Origin: Mytilisepta virgata
Lineage: Eukaryota; Mollusca; Bivalvia; Mytilida; Mytilidae
DNA: 64,000 bases
Direction: 5' to 3'
Assembly: GCA_028015205.1 (NCBI GenBank)
Contig: CM051518.1
Location: 28,648,501 to 28,712,500 of the forward strand
Shown here: positions 12,501-22,130 of the stretch, one piece after another
How the letters are laid out: the number at the start of each line of letters is the position of its first letter
How positions within the stretch are numbered: the stretch's first letter is position 1
Notes under the pieces: generated by a model
Databases searched by the model: none
The model's input: the letters and a program-made list of their open reading frames with translations, nothing else
What the model was told of the DNA's origin: nothing
Program-made: the position numbers and the translations under genes

Positions 12501-13339
12501 ATCCTCAACATGTCTGATAATGCGGACATTTGATAAATTGGAGCATGGATAAGGCTTTCCACGAGCATTGCTGAAGATACAATATTCGTTGAAATAAATG
12601 GAATCAAAGTTGGTGTAATAAGATATTTATATCTATTCCTGTTTTGTTTACATAACAAAAAAGGTCAAAATGTATTTGTTATAATTATACGTGTATAGAT
12701 TTAACTTTTTTCCAAATGAAACAGCAGAGACACTTCAGACAGAGTAGCTTTTATCATGTTTAGGATTTGAAACAGTATAGTTTCAAAGTCTGCTTTGTAA
12801 TGTGTTTTATTTTAGAACTGTTGATTGTGTGTTTCGGTCTCATATACCATCTGTTACGTAAACTTTACGTTCGTCAAAAAGCCGGTGATACCAGTAATTA
12901 ATAATGACGGAGAGACGACATGTAATTAGGTTATGACTAAATACATGTATAGTTATTCGTCATACAATGACAAGACCAATACATAAAACATTAACATCAT
13001 AGATATTTTATTAAAACAATATTACAAATGACTCTAATAATAAACTAATTAATAACAATCGTTATATTGTGAATTTATTAATAGATATGTAGGTAATAGT
13101 TATTTTTATAACGTCATTCTTCCCATTGTCTTATTGTCTTACATCACTATCCTGGGTCAGTGTCTATTAATAATCTCTGGCAATATTCCTTTTTGATCAA
13201 GTCCGTCAGATATTCGAGTACTTCAGGTATAGTTTTCATCTGCCATCCATCTTTTCTAGTCGTTCTGCAGATTGGTTGTTTGACTTAGTCGTTACTGAAT
13301 CATGATAATAACCCCTCGAGCAGGGTATATTTATAGAGG
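9576..13339. other. Long AT-rich intergenic region, no gene seen
   Basis: About 3.8 kb without a recognisable coding exon on either strand. It includes simple runs (a C run near 11886-11895, T and A runs) and many AATAAA-like motifs, expected by chance at this composition. Poly(A) sites of the minus-strand Rho-like gene should lie just below 13340. Confidence 0.5.
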
Positions 13340-14328
13340 TCAAGATCCACGATGAAATTTCAGCCGTTTAACTTTACGTTTTACCTTCATGATAGAAGCT
13401 TTTACAACATCATCAAACACCTCTTTAACTCCAATATTCGAAAACGATGATGTTTCAATAAAATATTCTATATTTAAGTCTTTAGCTAATTTCCTTCCTT
13501 CTTCTGCTTTAACGTGGTCGCTGGATTCTTCCCGAAGATCCGTTTGAGTCGCTACAAGAATTATTGGACATTTCTTAAGCCGCTTTTTGATTTCCGGAAT
13601 CCAGAATGATTGAACACTTTCCATTGAGTCTCTATCTAAGACACTATAGCACACGACACAGACGTCAGTCTTTTTATAAATACTTTCTCTCAGGGTAACG
13701 TCTTCAAACTACATTAATAAAGAAAAGTAAACATAATTGAGTGTATTGTACTATTATTAAATAAAAGACACATGTTTGTTGAATCTGCAGTACTGAAATT
13801 GCATATTAACGAATTATAAAGTGATAAGAGACTTTTAAAAATACATAACCATTTTTCAAACTTTCCCAAAGACCAAATATACTACTCGATGACCATGTTG
13901 GTTTTTCGAGGACAACTAGTTTCTAAAAAGTTTCCATTCCATGGCTTAATATCATAGCATTACGAACGAAAGTATAAAAAATATGGATTTGAATGAGTAA
14001 AATATATAACTACTTTAAATTAGTTAAAGAATATACTGTCACACTATTCATACAATATTATAATAATAAAATGGAAAATAAAATATATTTTCTCAAAATT
14101 CAAGAAATTATTTGAAACTTTTGAATAACCTACCTGTCCAGCAGTATCTTGAATATTAATAGTGTACTTTTCTCCATATGCAGCCACAGATCCAGTAAAA
14201 CTATCCATTATTGTTGCTACATAATCCTGTGAAAATTCCTGGCTAGAAAATTTCTTGGCTAGACAAGTCTTTCCAACCATTCCATCACCAACAACAGTAC
14301 AGTTTACGACATTTTTATTTAAAACCAT
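13340..14328 (-). CDS. Rho-family small GTPase with canonical G3 (DTAGQ)
   Basis: This minus-strand gene has exon 1 at 14328-14134 and exon 2 at 13708-13340, joined in phase 0 (CAG|gtaggt ... tag|TTT) to give 187 residues. G1 is GDGMVGKT, switch I is YVATI, G3 is DTAGQ, G4 is TQTD and G5 is TSS. It is the only one of the five paralogues with an intact G3, so it is the best candidate for a working GTPase. The C-terminus is strongly basic (KVKRKVKRLKFHRGS) and has no CAAX box. The intron lies directly after the G3 glutamine codon, as in the other four copies. It is inverted relative to its neighbours. Switch I has Ala where Rac and Cdc42 have Pro. Confidence 0.88.
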
Positions 14329-14411
14329 TTTGAACTATATAAGTGATATCGTCAGGCGAAGTTAACTGGTGAGACTACTTTGACATAATGTGAAATATAG
14401 CTATGTCATGG

Positions 14412-14421
14412 TATTTATATA
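14412..14421 (-). promoter_or_regulatory. TATA box of minus-strand Rho-like gene
   Basis: TATATAAATA on the minus strand lies about 85 bp upstream of the ATG at 14328, matching the spacing in the paralogues at 4148 and 34310. Confidence 0.5.
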
Positions 14422-15726
14422 CCTGTGTACTTAGGTGAACCACCAGATCATCTCCTGCCCTTAAGCAGGAACGATAACAAAGTAAAACTCTTTATTAGAT
14501 TTTCTTTGTGTGTTGTGGTTAAATAGTGACACTATTTGTTCACCTTATTATTCTTTTCATAGATTAACAGTACCAGTAGGTACACTATTTCTTATCATAA
14601 TAAATGATAATTATTACAAACTGGTTGTTACGTTTCTGAGTTTTGAGTACAAATTTTGTTGAACTGATGATGTCCTATGCAGTTTTTCAAACTTTAAAAT
14701 TTTGCACGGATAAAGAAATTTTGTTTAACTATAATCGCAAAAATGTCAGTTATATTTAACAATACATTTTAAAAACACTGTTTGTTGAGTTATAGTTCGA
14801 AAATGAGATAATTCTATGGGTGTATAATGATACAATGTTTTACTTTAGCTACCAAATTATACTTTAATTCACTGCTATCAATAATTTTAGTAAATTTCAA
14901 AACAAATATTGATCAGATAAAAATTGAGCTAAAATTCTGGCCGATTCACTTTACAGTAATTAAGACATCATTTTCGATTTTCAGACGACAGTATTTTTTC
15001 AGTTTTGATTATTATGAAGATTACTGATACAAATTAAAACTTTATTTCATAATTTTGATCTGTGTGTTTATCTCATGTGATGTCCCACATGAATATCATA
15101 TGATAAAACTAATGACAATCCTGAAGATCACATTTACTTCGGGTTGTATGCCACAAAAGCAGCCTGAGATAAAATAATTGATGTGCATACATATATCTAT
15201 GAAAGACGTGCCAATGTGTTTTATTAAATACAATTCCAGTCCTACATCTATTTTTACTTCAACATAAATGCAGTCTAAACATATTTTTTTCAAACATGGA
15301 CAAATTATATAATGAACCCTAGCAAAACACGTTCTAGGAATATTAACTAAGGAAGTCAGATCAACACAAACATAAATTACATTAATCAAACTATTTCGAT
15401 GTTGTATTGACTGTTGAAATTTATTACTTTATTAATAGTTCGTAAATCAAACTTTTCTGAAAGGTGTCAAACAAAAGTAATATTTCCAAATATCCGCCGG
15501 CCACTTTATATGCACTAAACCTAAGGAAAAAACAAAAGTTTAAAAATTATTTTATATATTAATTGTTGAATCTGTCAAGTAATATCGATTAATTTTCTAA
15601 ATATACTAAATGCAGTTTCGTCAAGTTCACTTGAACTTTAACATATCATCACCGTCATCTTTATTGCGCACAGAAATTATAAGCCGATTCCAAATAACAA
15701 AATAATACACAGCGATCTGAGAATAG
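14422..15726. other. Intergenic, no gene seen
   Basis: AT-rich spacer. A short palindrome TCCTGC..GCAGGA lies at about 14453-14470. Short open frames show no recognisable similarity. The segment ends at the target site of the LTR element. Confidence 0.5.
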
Positions 15727-15730
15727 AGTT
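15727..15730 (+). repeat. Target site duplication AGTT (left)
   Basis: AGTT directly precedes the left LTR (TGTTAC...) and is repeated at 21752-21755 directly after the right LTR (...AACA). A 4-bp duplication fits LTR retrotransposon integration. Confidence 0.75.
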
Positions 15731-16337
15731 TGTTACGGCCGAAATCACCTTTAAAATGTAGCCAACAAAAGACACAAATCAATAATAAAATTTAACAAGA
15801 TTTATTATATACAAAGTTTACAAAAATATTACAAAAAAAACTAAAATGTCAACTTAACTGTTCAAAATCCTGTTTTTTCTTGATCCGGAATTCTGGTCAC
15901 TGTTGCCTGAATCCAAACGGAATATTATATCCAATCAGTCACAATCTAGTATGATGTAATGAAAATAACAGTCTGTCAAGTACGATGTATGAAACGTAAA
16001 TAAATCCAACAGCTGAGAACACAAGAATGTCTATGTACGGTCCAATATGCTATGCTCTGCAAGTTTAACTTTCGTGTCCATATATATACTGTAGAACGGA
16101 AACTTCTGGAATACGGTAGAAGTTCGAATCACACCATAATTATTACGTAAGTCAAATAGAAAGTTCTAGTCATTCCACCAGTATCCATTATTGTTCCAGT
16201 GATTTCTAAACTGCGCAGTTATAACATTATTTGGTAAACAACTATAAGTATTATGTAAACACATTATACACGTCACAAGGCCACACAAAACAAACCAGGC
16301 CAAGATAAATAAATATAATAATTACAATATCATAACA
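15731..16337 (-). repeat. 3' LTR (left copy, 607 bp)
   Basis: Starts TGTTACGG and ends CATAACA on the plus strand. On the minus strand it holds a TATA-like TATATATA near 16080-16090 and an AATAAA signal at 15801-15806. It matches the right copy base for base as far as I can compare by eye. Confidence 0.95.
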
Positions 16338-16352
16338 CCTCCCCCCTTAAAA
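16338..16352 (-). other. Polypurine tract
   Basis: On the minus strand AAGGGGGGAGG directly abuts the 3' LTR, preceded by TTTT. This is the expected plus-strand priming site of the element. Confidence 0.85.
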
Positions 16353-16429
16353 GAAGTTTGAGTGTAACGAGAACTTCATGAACAATATATACAAAAATAT
16401 ATATATATATATAGTATGTATACAGTGTT

Positions 16430-19400
16430 TTAATAAGATCTAGATAAAGCATCTGCTATTACATTATCTTTACCTTTAATATGTTTTACAATAATATCAT
16501 ATTCCTGTAACAATAAACTCCACCTAGTCAACCTCTGGTTCTTGTTTCTCATTTTATGTATGAAGGTGAGAGGATTATGATCAGTATAAACCAGAATAGG
16601 ATGCATAGTGGGATTTAAATATACATCAAAATGTTGAAGTGCAGACAACAGTGCAAAACATTCTTTTTCAATAGTGGAATAATTTTTCTGATGTTTATCT
16701 AATTTCTTGGAAAAATATGATATAGGTTTCTCAACATTATCATCTGTTTCTTGATATAAAACGGCTCCAACTCCTACATCACTTGCATCAACGGCAAGTT
16801 TGAATTGCTTTTTAAAGTCTGGAGTGATAAGAACGGGACTGTTAATTAAAAGTGATTTGCTTTTTTCAAAAGAGTTTTGACAATTATCACTCCAGATGAA
16901 TTTAGAATCTTTTCGTAAAAGATGAGTCAATGGTTGAACAACAGTAGCAAAATTTGAACAAAATTTTCTGTAAAATCCAATCATGCCTAAATATCTCATA
17001 AGTTGTTTTTTATTTGTAGGAGGAGGAAAATTGGTAATTGCATCCACTTTAGCCATAATAGGTTTCACTTGACCTTGGCCAACTGTGTGCCCTAAATAAT
17101 CAACAGTGGCCTTACAAAATTCACTTTTAGCAAGATTAACAGTCAAATTTGATTGTGACAATCTATCAAAAGTATCATATAAATGTGTTAAATGCTCTTC
17201 CCAGCTATCACTACATACAATAAGATCATCAATATAAGCATAACAACAGTCTAAATCTTTTATAACATTATTGATCATTCTTTGAAACGTAGCTGGAGCA
17301 TTTTTCATACCAAACGGCATGACAGTATATTGAAATAAGCCGTCTGGTGTGACAAAAGCTGATATTTCACGAGCTCTCGGTGTCAGGGGGACCTGCCAGT
17401 AACCTTTTAATAAATCAAATTTGCTTACGAATTTTGATTGTCCAATGTTATCAATGCAATCCTCTATCCTTGGAATCGGATAGGAGTCAGATTTTGAAAC
17501 TGAGTTGACTTTTCTGAAGTCAGTAACGAAACGAAAGGTTTTATCTGGTTTGGGCACAAGAAGACAAGGAGAGCTCCATTCACTGTTACTCGGCTCAATA
17601 ATATCATTGTCAAGCATATATCTAATTTCTTGTCTCATAACATCAAGTTTAAGTGGATTGAGCCGGTAAGGATGTTGCTTAATTGGAGAAGCATCGCCTA
17701 CATCAACATCATGACAAACAGCAGTGGTTTTGTTTGGCACATCTGGAAAAAGATTTTTAAAAGAAAATACCAAAGTTTTCAATTTTTGTCTGCGATCGAA
17801 AGACAGATGTGCAAGTTTTGAGTCTAAATTTGACAAAATTTCTGAATTTTTCAATCTAACAGTTTGTTCCATAGTCTTCGAATCAAAAGATGGTTCAATT
17901 ATATCTGGTTTGTCATGATCGTTCTCTGATTTAACCATGGCTAAAGTGGCAACTGGTTTACTCTCACCTTCATTAGTACGCTCAAAATATGGTTTTAACA
18001 TATTAATGTGACACACTCTATTTTGTTTACGCCGACCTGGAGTTTGTACAATATAATTCAAATCATTGATTTTACTGTCAATTGTATAAGGACCACAGTA
18101 TTTAGCCTGTAAAGGATGCCCAGGGACTGGCAAAAATACAAGTACCTTATCACCAGGCTCAAAAACTCTGTCCCTGGCATCTTTATCATACCATATTTTC
18201 ATCTTATTCTGTACAGTTTTTAAGTTTTTCTGAGCAATTTGACAAGCAGTATACAATTTTTCTTTAAATCTAGATACATAGTCTAGAAGATTCAAGTCAG
18301 TGTGTTCAGTAAGCCATTTTTCCTTAATTAATTTCAAAGGTCCCCTTACAGTATGACCATACACTAACTCAAAGGGGCTAAAACCAAGGGATTCTTGAAC
18401 AGCCTCTCGAACCGCAAAAAGAAGAAAGTGAACACCATCATCCCAGTCCCTATCAAATTGAAGACAAAAAGTTTTAATCATATTCTTCAGTGTTTGATGA
18501 AAACGTTCTAAGGCACCTTGAGATTCTGGGTGATAAGCACTTGATCTATACTGAGTAATCCCTAACTGGTAAACGACCTGCTGAAATAAACCTGACATGA
18601 AATTTGAACCCTGGTCGGACTGTATAGACTTAGGAAGTCCTACTAATGTGAAAAATTTGATAAGAGCTTTGACAATAGTTGGTGTCTTGATATTCCTTAA
18701 GGGAATAGCCTCAGGAAAGCGAGTGGATGTACACATGATCGTCAGTAAATAAGCATTTCCAGTCTTGGTCTTTGGTAAAGGTCCAACGCAATCAATAAGT
18801 ACTCGGTTGAAAGGTTCTTCAAAGGCTGGAATTGGCAGAAGTGGTGCTGGTGGTATTTTCTGGTTAGGCTTGCCAACAACCTGGCATATATGGCATGATT
18901 TGCAGTATTCTGCGACATCATTTCTAAGTCTGGGCCAGTAGAAATGTTGTAAGATCTTTAGGCAAGTCTTCCTTATACCTAAATGTCCAGCCAAGGGGGT
19001 GTCATGGGCAAGACCAATAATTTCTTGCCTATAGACTTTAGGCACCACCACTTGGTATAACACTCTCCATTCCTCCTCTGGGATAGCATCAGGGGGCCTC
19101 CACTTCCTCATTAAAATGCCGTCTTGATGGTAGTAACATTCGGCCACTTTGTCTGCTTCTTGGGGTAGAGCCCTCTTGCCGAGCTGAAGAACCTCAGGGT
19201 CTTTATTCTGTTCCCTAAATGTTCTTTTGTCTAATGAATGGCTGTTCACGTCTGGCCATGGCATAATTACATGTTTGTTAGTACCAGGTGGTCTTATTAT
19301 GGCCTTTTCTGAGCTACCGGGACCTTCAATGTCGGCAAAGAAAGAGTCAGAAAGGTCCATATAATCATACTGGCCTTCTTGTAAATCCTCATCTTGTTGT

Positions 19401-21055
19401 TTTCTTGCCATTGCCCTAGTAACGACACAAGCTGGATACAGTTCAGCATCATCTTCAGGTGATTTAACATCCACCACAGGTTCACTTGTAACAATTGGTT
19501 CAGCAACCACTTTGTTCCTAGCTAGATCATTTCCTAGCAATAATGAAACACCCTCAACAGGGAGAGTAGGACGAACACCCACAACAACTGGTCCAGTAAT
19601 TAAATCTGACTTCAAATAAATACGATGGAGGGGAACATCTATACAACCTAACTCCACACCTCGTAACAAAACGGAGGCACCAACGGACGTCTCCTCGGAC
19701 AAAGGCAACACACCTTCTAACAACAAAGACTGAGAAGCTCCAGTGTCCCGTAAAATCTTAATAGGCCGAGGAGTAGTATTATCAACAATAGAAACAAACC
19801 CATCAGAAATAAAGGGCTTATAATCCTCCATGTAATCACAAAAACTGGACTTAAAAGCCTGACTCGCAGGACATTCCAACTTATTGGTAACAACGGGTGT
19901 CGTACAAGCACTGGACTTGGGCTTATGATCTCTTTCATTCTTCTTCTGGAGTCTAAAACAATCAGCCATCAGGTGACCATTTTTCTTACAATAAGCACAA
20001 GTTAGTGACTTCTTCTCAAAAGTATCAAATTTTGGACCAGACATGTTATAACTAGACGGACTCTTATTCTGTGCAACAGGCTTAATATCAGTACGCTCAG
20101 TGCTTTGATTTTTGTAATTTCCGCTTGAAGTATTAAAATTTTGACCTTTGAAACTCCTTTTATGTGAAATGGTATAATTATCGGAAACAACAGCTGCATC
20201 TTGCAATGTCTCAACAGTTTTGTCATCTAAATGTGTTTTTAAGTCTAAATTAACACACTGCTTGAACTCTTCTAATAACATTAATTGTCTTAATTTATCA
20301 AAATTTTTATCTATTTTCTTTGACGTAAGCCATTTATCAAATAAATCTTCTTTTTCCCTAGCAAATTCAACAAAGGTTTGTGTTTCAAACTTTTTATAAG
20401 ACCTAAATTTCTGTCTATATGCTTCTGGCACTAGCTCATAAGCTTTCAAAACTTCCTGTTTAACAGTGTCATAATCAGAACTTTTTTCTGAAGAAAGTGC
20501 TGAGTAAATTTCAGCGGCCTTGCCCACAAAAACACTTTGCAACATTGTAGTCCAATAAGGCTTTGGCCATTTCAAATTTTGAGAAATTTTCTCAAATTGT
20601 GGAAAAAATTTATCCACCGTTTTTTCACAAAATTTGGGAACCAAACGTATATTTTTTGCTGCCTCAAATTGTTCTGATTTTGACTTAGTGTTGCTTTCTA
20701 CTTTAGCTATTTCTATTTTTATTTTCTCCATCTCTAACCTTTCTCTCATTTCAAGTTCTGCCTGTAATTGTTTTTCTTCTTTTTCTAATTGTTTTAATTT
20801 AAGTTCGTGTTCTAATTCAAGCTGTTTTAATTTTAAAGCATCAACATTTTCGACCTTGAGGTCAAGAGCCTCTTCACCAAAAATTTCTAAATCAACTAAA
20901 TTGTCTATTACCAAATTTTTTATAATTTGTTTTCTCATAGATGTTCTAAAATCTATTTTTAGATGTTTAGCAAGCAACACTAATTCTTCTTTCTTTAATT
21001 TATCAAACCCTTCCAGGTCTGGCGTTTTCAAAAATTTACCAGCATCAAATTCCAT
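16430..21055 (-). CDS. Gag-pol polyprotein, integrase before RT
   Basis: One 1,541-residue frame with no frameshift between gag and pol. In order: a Lys/Glu-rich coiled coil (about 75-115) and gag region; a CCHC zinc knuckle CAYCKKNGHLMADC (about 352-365); an aspartic protease with DTGAS (about 435); an HHCC integrase zinc domain (about 680-725); the integrase core with Asp in LIDCVGP (about 754), Asp in QSDQGSNF (about 813) and Glu in HPESQGA (about 848), giving DDE; a GPY-like tail; reverse transcriptase with YIDD (about 1272); and RNase H starting near VDASDVGVG (about 1421), ending IADALSRSY. The start Met lies 89 bp inside the 5' LTR. All catalytic residues I can check are present, so the protein is probably functional. 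Confidence 0.95.
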   Translation of the reverse strand: MEFDAGKFLKTPDLEGFDKLKKEELVLLAKHLKIDFRTSMRKQIIKNLVIDNLVDLEIFGEEALDLKVENVDALKLKQLELEHELKLKQLEKEEKQLQAELEMRERLEMEKIKIEIAKVESNTKSKSEQFEAAKNIRLVPKFCEKTVDKFFPQFEKISQNLKWPKPYWTTMLQSVFVGKAAEIYSALSSEKSSDYDTVKQEVLKAYELVPEAYRQKFRSYKKFETQTFVEFAREKEDLFDKWLTSKKIDKNFDKLRQLMLLEEFKQCVNLDLKTHLDDKTVETLQDAAVVSDNYTISHKRSFKGQNFNTSSGNYKNQSTERTDIKPVAQNKSPSSYNMSGPKFDTFEKKSLTCAYCKKNGHLMADCFRLQKKNERDHKPKSSACTTPVVTNKLECPASQAFKSSFCDYMEDYKPFISDGFVSIVDNTTPRPIKILRDTGASQSLLLEGVLPLSEETSVGASVLLRGVELGCIDVPLHRIYLKSDLITGPVVVGVRPTLPVEGVSLLLGNDLARNKVVAEPIVTSEPVVDVKSPEDDAELYPACVVTRAMARKQQDEDLQEGQYDYMDLSDSFFADIEGPGSSEKAIIRPPGTNKHVIMPWPDVNSHSLDKRTFREQNKDPEVLQLGKRALPQEADKVAECYYHQDGILMRKWRPPDAIPEEEWRVLYQVVVPKVYRQEIIGLAHDTPLAGHLGIRKTCLKILQHFYWPRLRNDVAEYCKSCHICQVVGKPNQKIPPAPLLPIPAFEEPFNRVLIDCVGPLPKTKTGNAYLLTIMCTSTRFPEAIPLRNIKTPTIVKALIKFFTLVGLPKSIQSDQGSNFMSGLFQQVVYQLGITQYRSSAYHPESQGALERFHQTLKNMIKTFCLQFDRDWDDGVHFLLFAVREAVQESLGFSPFELVYGHTVRGPLKLIKEKWLTEHTDLNLLDYVSRFKEKLYTACQIAQKNLKTVQNKMKIWYDKDARDRVFEPGDKVLVFLPVPGHPLQAKYCGPYTIDSKINDLNYIVQTPGRRKQNRVCHINMLKPYFERTNEGESKPVATLAMVKSENDHDKPDIIEPSFDSKTMEQTVRLKNSEILSNLDSKLAHLSFDRRQKLKTLVFSFKNLFPDVPNKTTAVCHDVDVGDASPIKQHPYRLNPLKLDVMRQEIRYMLDNDIIEPSNSEWSSPCLLVPKPDKTFRFVTDFRKVNSVSKSDSYPIPRIEDCIDNIGQSKFVSKFDLLKGYWQVPLTPRAREISAFVTPDGLFQYTVMPFGMKNAPATFQRMINNVIKDLDCCYAYIDDLIVCSDSWEEHLTHLYDTFDRLSQSNLTVNLAKSEFCKATVDYLGHTVGQGQVKPIMAKVDAITNFPPPTNKKQLMRYLGMIGFYRKFCSNFATVVQPLTHLLRKDSKFIWSDNCQNSFEKSKSLLINSPVLITPDFKKQFKLAVDASDVGVGAVLYQETDDNVEKPISYFSKKLDKHQKNYSTIEKECFALLSALQHFDVYLNPTMHPILVYTDHNPLTFIHKMRNKNQRLTRWSLLLQEYDIIVKHIKGKDNVIADALSRSY

Positions 21056-21121
21056 TTTGTAGAATTTTGTTGGCTAATTCTAATAAAAATACTGAAAAAA
21101 TTTATTAAGATATTAACGTTC

Positions 21122-21139
21122 TCCCGAGACGAGCCCCCA
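21122..21139 (-). other. Primer-binding site, tRNA-Pro type
   Basis: Five bases inside the 5' LTR the minus strand reads TGGGGGCTCGTC (21139-21128), complementary to the 3' end of tRNA-Pro including CCA. The next six bases fit less well. The same 12 bases begin the known tRNA-Pro primer site of murine gammaretroviruses, a similarity imposed by the shared primer. Confidence 0.8.
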
Positions 21140-21144
21140 ATTTC

Positions 21145-21751
21145 TGTTACGGCCGAAATCACCTTTAAAATGTAGCCAACAAAAGACACAAATCAATAAT
21201 AAAATTTAACAAGATTTATTATATACAAAGTTTACAAAAATATTACAAAAAAAACTAAAATGTCAACTTAACTGTTCAAAATCCTGTTTTTTCTTGATCC
21301 GGAATTCTGGTCACTGTTGCCTGAATCCAAACGGAATATTATATCCAATCAGTCACAATCTAGTATGATGTAATGAAAATAACAGTCTGTCAAGTACGAT
21401 GTATGAAACGTAAATAAATCCAACAGCTGAGAACACAAGAATGTCTATGTACGGTCCAATATGCTATGCTCTGCAAGTTTAACTTTCGTGTCCATATATA
21501 TACTGTAGAACGGAAACTTCTGGAATACGGTAGAAGTTCGAATCACACCATAATTATTACGTAAGTCAAATAGAAAGTTCTAGTCATTCCACCAGTATCC
21601 ATTATTGTTCCAGTGATTTCTAAACTGCGCAGTTATAACATTATTTGGTAAACAACTATAAGTATTATGTAAACACATTATACACGTCACAAGGCCACAC
21701 AAAACAAACCAGGCCAAGATAAATAAATATAATAATTACAATATCATAACA
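21145..21751 (-). repeat. 5' LTR (right copy, 607 bp)
   Basis: Second copy of the LTR; it is the promoter-bearing 5' LTR for the minus-strand element. The TATA-like run lies near 21494-21504 and the AATAAA signal at 21215-21220. Confidence 0.95.
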
Positions 21752-21763
21752 AGTTCTATACAG

Positions 21764-22130
21764 ATACATCATGCTCGAGAGGGGTATTTGCGAAAAATAC
21801 CAGTCGAGAGAAGTGAAATTTCCCAAGCCCATTCGCAAATACCTCTCCCGAGCATGATGTATCTGTTTAATTACACCGAATGTCAAAATAACATGTTTCT
21901 ATCTACAAACGCTTATACTAAAATGCAGTGATGATGTAGACATTTCAAGCGTCCAGTCGGATAAGAGAATTTTTCGCAAATACCACGGCAGAGGGTAAAA
22001 AGTGCAAATACAGTTTGGCAAATACCCCGCTGCCTCTGAAATCGTTTGTAATGCACAATATTTGTGAAAAATACCCCGCTATGAACCAATCAGATTACAG
22101 CATTCTTATGTAAGGTGTAATTATTACTTA
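21764..22130. mobile_element. Inverted-repeat (foldback or MITE-like) element
   Basis: An arm starting ACAGATACATCATGCTCG (from about 21762) is repeated inverted as GAGCATGATGTATCTGT (ending about 21868), 35-bp arms with about two mismatches. The motif TTCGCAAATACC in either orientation recurs further right (about 21970, 22010, 22050), followed by GAACCAATCAGATTACAG and GGTGTAATTATTAC, echoing TTAATTACACC at about 21869. This suggests a small non-autonomous DNA element whose edge was hit by the LTR retrotransposon. Its limits are not certain. Confidence 0.5.

Larger units (their letters stand above)
15731..21751 (-). mobile_element. Complete Gmr1-like Ty3/gypsy LTR retrotransposon
   Basis: This 6,021-bp element is read on the minus strand and is flanked by 4-bp AGTT duplications. 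It has two 607-bp LTRs with TG...CA ends that I could not tell apart by eye, a primer-binding site, a polypurine tract and one uninterrupted gag-pol ORF. The pol order is protease, integrase, reverse transcriptase, RNase H. Integrase upstream of RT is unusual for Ty3/gypsy and defines the Gmr1-like group, first described from deuterostomes. The RT and RNase H sequences are gypsy-like, not copia-like. Matching LTRs and an intact frame point to a recent insertion by an autonomous copy. It landed between two Rho-like genes. Confidence 0.93.

Noticed and set aside
17630..21062. Open frames on the plus strand and in other frames inside the retrotransposon and Helitron
   Set aside because: They are shadows of the long gag-pol and Rep-helicase frames and have no motifs of their own.
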